In this document: positions 6,037-8,534 of the stretch, one piece after another | How the letters are laid out: each line of letters begins with the position of its first letter | Numbering within the stretch: the first letter of the stretch is position 1 | NCBI GenBank assembly: GCA_041594355.1 | Contig: JBFHMM010000174.1 | Span: forward strand, 1 to 8,534 | DNA length: 8,534 nucleotides | Reading direction: 5' to 3' | From: JAIUZI01 sp041594355 | Lineage (GTDB): Bacteria > Pseudomonadota > Alphaproteobacteria > Rhodobacterales > Rhodobacteraceae | Notes under the pieces: generated by a model | Database searches by the model: none | What the model was told of the DNA's origin: nothing | What the model saw: only the letters and a program-made list of their open reading frames with translations | Position numbers and translations under genes: made by a program

Positions 6037-6971
6037 AGCCGCGCCAATCGTTCGGTCAGCAGGGCAAAGTACCCATCGGCATCCACCTCGCCCATGAACA
6101 TCGCGTTCGGCACCCGGTCGGTTACCCGCCACCAGTCGGCCACGGTCATCCCCAGCGTCAGCTCCGAGCGCGTCTCGACCTCCACGTTGATGTGGCGGCC
6201 CGAGAACAGCTCCGGCCGGATCAGATAGGCAGTGACGCAGGGATCATGCAGCGGCGCGCCCTCAGAGCCGTATTTCTCCATGTCGAACCGTTCAAAGAAA
6301 TCGGTCATCTCGGCCACAGCCACGCCGACCCGGTTGCCTAGTCCGCGAAAGGCGTCGTTGCGCGTCCGTGTCACCAGCGCCTTGTGCGTGACATCCAGTG
6401 GCATCACCGTGATCTCGACGCCGGATTTAAATACGATATCAGCGGCCTGCGGGTCGACGTATATGTTGAACTCAGCCGCCGGGGTGATATTTCCCACCTC
6501 GAAGTAGGCTCCCCCCATCAGCACGATCTCCGCCACCCGGTCCATGATGTCGGGCGCTTTTTCGAACGCCATAGCGATATTGGTCAGCGGCCCGAGGGGG
6601 CAAAGCGTCACCGCGCCGGCATCCTCGCGGCGCAGGGTCTCGATGATAAAATCCACCGCGTGGCCGTCCTGCAAGGGCATCATCGGATCGGGCAAGACCG
6701 GCCCGTTCAGCCCGGTCTTGCCATGCACATGTTCAGCGGTGACCAGCTTGCGCCCCAGCGGCCTGTCACAGCCTGCATAGACCGGCACGTCCGGCCGCCC
6801 GGCCAGCTCACAGACAATGCGCGCGTTTTTTGCCGTCAACGCCAAGGGCACGTTGCCCGCCACTGCGGTGATACCCAGCACCTCGATCTCCTCGGGACTC
6901 GCCAGCGCCAACAGGATCGCGACCGCATCGTCCTGCCCAGGATCGGTATCAATGATGATCTTGCGTGCCAT
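6033..6971 (-). CDS. Nucleoside hydrolase (inosine/uridine-preferring type)
   Basis: A 312-residue nucleoside N-ribohydrolase, which splits the N-glycosidic bond of ribonucleosides into base and ribose for salvage. The N-terminal calcium-binding fingerprint DTDPGQDDA (8-16) is complete. Other family elements follow: VAGN (37-40), the active-site region HVHGKTGL (81-88), CPLGPLTNIA (124-133), LMGGAY (151-156), EFNIYVDPQAA (167-177) with Asn169, and LHDPCVTAYL (241-250) with His242 and the metal ligand Asp243. Length fits the RihA/RihB/RihC family (about 310), but the precise base preference cannot be decided here. AAGGA lies 7-8 nt before ATG 6971. It is the first gene of a three-gene group with the GNAT and DUF1330 genes; the upstream 217 bp hold inverted repeats and a repeat-like element. 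No signal peptide, so cytoplasmic. Confidence 0.95.
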   Translation of the reverse strand: MARKIIIDTDPGQDDAVAILLALASPEEIEVLGITAVAGNVPLALTAKNARIVCELAGRPDVPVYAGCDRPLGRKLVTAEHVHGKTGLNGPVLPDPMMPLQDGHAVDFIIETLRREDAGAVTLCPLGPLTNIAMAFEKAPDIMDRVAEIVLMGGAYFEVGNITPAAEFNIYVDPQAADIVFKSGVEITVMPLDVTHKALVTRTRNDAFRGLGNRVGVAVAEMTDFFERFDMEKYGSEGAPLHDPCVTAYLIRPELFSGRHINVEVETRSELTLGMTVADWWRVTDRVPNAMFMGEVDADGYFALLTERLARL

Positions 6972-7009
6972 GCCCTCGTCCTTTCATCAAAGCCGGACCC
7001 TTGCAAGCA

Positions 7010-7036
7010 GGACGGGGAATGTCCAGCGGCCCGTCC
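7010..7036. promoter_or_regulatory. Perfect 7-bp inverted repeat upstream of the nucleoside hydrolase gene
   Basis: GGACGGG (7010-7016) and CCCGTCC (7030-7036) are separated by 13 nt, 39 to 65 bp upstream of the nucleoside hydrolase ATG. The position fits an operator in the promoter of that gene. Chance occurrence in GC-rich DNA or membership of the adjacent repeat-like region cannot be excluded. No convincing -35/-10 pair is seen nearby. Confidence 0.3.
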
Positions 7037-7040
7037 GTAT

Positions 7041-7161
7041 TTCTTCTTTTGCCAAATACTCCGGGGGAAGGCCGCAGGCGGGGGGGTGGAGCCACCCCTA
7101 AATCAAAAAAATCACGGGCGGATTCCCCTCGCGCTCCCCGAAGTATTTTCAAAGCGACGAA
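7041..7161. repeat. REP/MITE-like intergenic element with inverted ends
   Basis: The ends form an imperfect inverted repeat. AAATACTCCGGGG (7054-7066) matches the reverse complement of CCCCGAAGTATTT (7136-7148) at 12 of 13 positions, and the outer 20 bases (7041-7060 against 7142-7161) match at about 14 of 20. Inside is a compact hairpin, GGGGTGG (7083-7089) with CCACCCC (7092-7098), followed by an A-rich stretch. No ORF with family features is present. The AAATACTCC-type ends resemble short elements I recall in many Rhodobacteraceae intergenic regions, so this is probably a dispersed non-coding repeat. Copy number cannot be seen from one window. It lies between mazG and the nucleoside hydrolase gene. 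Confidence 0.55.
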
Positions 7162-7189
7162 AAGGTTGACGGGGCAGGTACATGCCCTG

Positions 7190-8008
7190 TCACGCGCCGC
7201 GTTCCTCGGCCTTGACCGCGTCCCACAGAGCATCCATTTCCGCAAGGTCGCTGTCGGTTGCGGTCTTTCCTCGTTCGGCAAGTTTGGCTTCGACGGCCTC
7301 GAAACGGCGGATGAACTTGGCGTTTGTACGCCGCAGCGCGGCTTCTGGCTCCACGCCCAGGTGCCTCCCGAGGTTCGCGAGCACGAACAGCAGATCGCCG
7401 AATTCCGCCTCGACTTCGTCCGTGGACATATTATCGCGGGCCTCGACCAGCTCGCTGGCCTCTTCGGTGATCTTGGCCAGTACGTCGCCCGTGTCGGCCC
7501 AGTCGAATCCGACCCGCGCGGCGCGTTTTTGCAGTTTGTAGGCGCGCAGCAGCGCCGGCAGGTTCGCCGCAACCCCGTCCAACGCACCCTGCTGCGCCTT
7601 CTGGCTGCGCTCGGCGGCCTTGATCGCCTCCCAGTCGCGGGTCTGCTGATCTGCGGATTTGTCCCGCGATTCGTCGCCGAAGACATGCGGGTGGCGCGCC
7701 ACCATCTTGTCCGACATCCCCCGCACCACGTCCTTAAACGTGAAATGCCCGGCTTCCTCGGCCATCTGTGCATGAAATACCGATTGAAACAGCAGATCGC
7801 CCAGCTCGCCCTTGAGCTCGTCCCAGGCCTGGCGTTCGATGGCATCGGCCACCTCATAGGCTTCCTCGATCGTATAGGGCGCGATGGTGGCGAAATCCTG
7901 CTCGATGTCCCAGGGGCAGCCGGTCTCCGGATCGCGCAGGCGGCGCATGATTTCCAGCAACCGTTCGATTCCGGCGTCGCGGTCGTTGATCAGGGGGGTA
8001 TCGGCCAT
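7190..8008 (-). CDS. mazG: Nucleoside triphosphate pyrophosphohydrolase MazG
   Basis: A 272-residue cytoplasmic all-alpha NTP pyrophosphatase, close to the length of E. coli MazG (263). It converts (d)NTPs to the monophosphates and PPi, acting as a house-cleaning enzyme and, in E. coli, influencing ppGpp levels. Two MazG domains are visible. The first has CPWDIEQDFATIAPYTIEEA (31-50) with Glu48, Glu49 and Glu52, then KGELGDLLFQSVFHAQ (66-81) with Asp71, and KMVARHPHVF (101-110). The second has ITEEASELVEA (180-190) with Glu182/Glu183/Glu186, then EAEFGDLLFVLANLGRHLG (200-218) with Asp205. Both carry the EExxE...D magnesium pattern. ATG 8008 is chosen because GAGGTG lies about 7 nt upstream and the family similarity starts just after; the frame is open to 8092. 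It is divergent from the M20 gene across 64 bp. Only a weak hairpin (7172-7187) follows the stop. Confidence 0.96.
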   Translation of the reverse strand: MADTPLINDRDAGIERLLEIMRRLRDPETGCPWDIEQDFATIAPYTIEEAYEVADAIERQAWDELKGELGDLLFQSVFHAQMAEEAGHFTFKDVVRGMSDKMVARHPHVFGDESRDKSADQQTRDWEAIKAAERSQKAQQGALDGVAANLPALLRAYKLQKRAARVGFDWADTGDVLAKITEEASELVEARDNMSTDEVEAEFGDLLFVLANLGRHLGVEPEAALRRTNAKFIRRFEAVEAKLAERGKTATDSDLAEMDALWDAVKAEERGA

Positions 8009-8057
8009 TGCAGCACCTCGCGTCCTCGTGTCAGATGCATCAATTCCCGACGCGGGC

Positions 8058-8064
8058 AAAGGAG
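8058..8064 (+). promoter_or_regulatory. Strong Shine-Dalgarno AAAGGAG
   Basis: AAAGGAG lies 8 nt before ATG 8073 and fixes the start of the M20 amidohydrolase. Confidence 0.8.
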
Positions 8065-8072
8065 TCCACCCC

Positions 8073-8534
8073 ATGCCGATCATCAACCGCATCGCCGACT
8101 ATGCCGAGGACATGACCAGCTGGCGGCGGCATCTGCACACGATCCCTGAACTAGGGCTAGACTGCCTGCAGACAGCGGCTTTCGTCGCCGAGCGGCTGCG
8201 CGAGTTCGGTGTCGATGAGATGCACGAGGGGATCGCGCGGACCGGGCTGGTGGCGATCATCGAAGGGCAGGGCGAGGGCCCGACCATCGGGTTGCGCGCC
8301 GACATGGACGCGCTGCCGATGCTGGAGACCACTGGTCTGGACTACGCCTCGGGCCATGACGGGCAAATGCATGCCTGCGGTCACGATGGCCATACCACCA
8401 TGTTGCTGGGCGCGGCGCGCTACCTGGCCGAAACCCGCCGCTTCGCCGGTCGCGTGGCTCTGATCTTTCAGCCCGCCGAGGAGATCATCGGCGGCGGCCA
8501 GTTGATGGTCGAGGAAGGCATCATGGAGCGTTTC
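8073..8534 (+). CDS. M20-family amidohydrolase (hippurate hydrolase-like), N-terminal 154 residues; 3' end beyond window
   Basis: The frame from ATG 8073 is open to the window edge and begins MPIINRIADYAEDMTSWRRH, then LHTIPELG (21-28), the usual N-terminus of M20D/HipO-type amidohydrolases. Further signatures are LRADMDALPM (74-83), MHACGHDGHT (99-108), which holds the metal ligands Cys102 and His104, and FQPAEE (132-137), with the catalytic glutamate pair Glu136-Glu137, then GGGQLMVEEG. Such cytoplasmic di-metal enzymes hydrolyse N-acyl amino acids or related amides; hippurate hydrolase is a common label, but the true substrate is unknown. The catalytic residues present are intact. The remaining metal ligands, dimerisation domain and C-terminus are outside the window. 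It is divergent from mazG. Confidence 0.93.
   Translation, partial: MPIINRIADYAEDMTSWRRHLHTIPELGLDCLQTAAFVAERLREFGVDEMHEGIARTGLVAIIEGQGEGPTIGLRADMDALPMLETTGLDYASGHDGQMHACGHDGHTTMLLGAARYLAETRRFAGRVALIFQPAEEIIGGGQLMVEEGIMERF

Noticed and set aside
7083..7098. GGGGTGG/CCACCCC hairpin as a Rho-independent terminator
   Set aside because: No T-tract follows on either strand in the right order; it is better seen as the centre of the repeat-like element.
7172..7187. Hairpin GGGCA/TGCCC downstream of mazG as its terminator
   Set aside because: Only a 5-bp stem plus an inner GTAC, and just four T several bases later on the minus strand; too weak to call.
8019..8054. CGCGTC/GACGCG inverted repeat between mazG and the M20 gene
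   Set aside because: A 6-bp match with a 24-nt spacer in GC-rich DNA is expected by chance.
8009..8092. Extended start for MazG at 8092
   Set aside because: It would overlap the start of the divergent M20 gene, and ATG 8008 has a good GAGGTG site.
6965..8149. 394-residue plus-strand frame opposite mazG
   Set aside because: It runs antisense through the whole of mazG and the repeat-like element, with no family similarity; mazG has both catalytic domains intact.

Overview
This GC-rich window looks like core chromosome from an alphaproteobacterium, most likely the Rhodobacteraceae (Roseobacter group). The assignment rests on recognised protein sequences: an alphaproteobacterial Fur/Mur-type regulator without CxxC zinc motifs, a complete enolase, MazG, an M20 amidohydrolase, an AbrB-type membrane protein and two EamA/DMT transporters. 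An intergenic element with AAATACTCC / AGTATTT ends also resembles repeats I recall from Roseobacter intergenic regions. No database search was possible.

Left part (1-1303): the N-terminal half of an EamA transporter gene runs off the left edge on the minus strand. Facing it across a 92-bp intergenic region is a gene for an endonuclease/exonuclease/phosphatase-fold protein. That intergenic region carries a 48-bp dyad centred on a perfect 12-bp palindrome. Centre-left (1394-3841): a Fur/Mur regulator gene converges, with only 3 bp between stop codons, on a gene for a duplicated-domain AbrB membrane protein. A second EamA transporter gene is divergent from the AbrB gene and has a strong Shine-Dalgarno.

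Centre (3919-5253): enolase with all catalytic residues, followed by a Rho-independent terminator whose T-rich tail overlaps the 3' end of the next, opposite-strand gene. Centre-right (5251-6971): a minus-strand operon of inosine/uridine-type nucleoside hydrolase, a GNAT acetyltransferase (ATGA stop-start overlap) and a DUF1330-family gene. The DUF1330 gene is broken by a one-base shift in a G6 run.

Right part (6972-8534): a 217-bp intergenic region holding a 7-bp inverted repeat and a ~121-bp repeat-like element, then mazG on the minus strand, and a divergent M20 amidohydrolase gene that runs off the right edge. Functions are mostly housekeeping: glycolysis (eno), nucleotide clean-up and salvage (mazG, nucleoside hydrolase), metal-responsive regulation (fur/mur) and transport.

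No intergenic stretch exceeds 300 bases. I see no tRNA, rRNA, CRISPR array, phage gene or transposase, and nothing that amounts to a new defence or mobile system. The items most worth a second look are the dyad at 513-560, the repeat element at 7041-7161 and the frameshifted DUF1330 gene.
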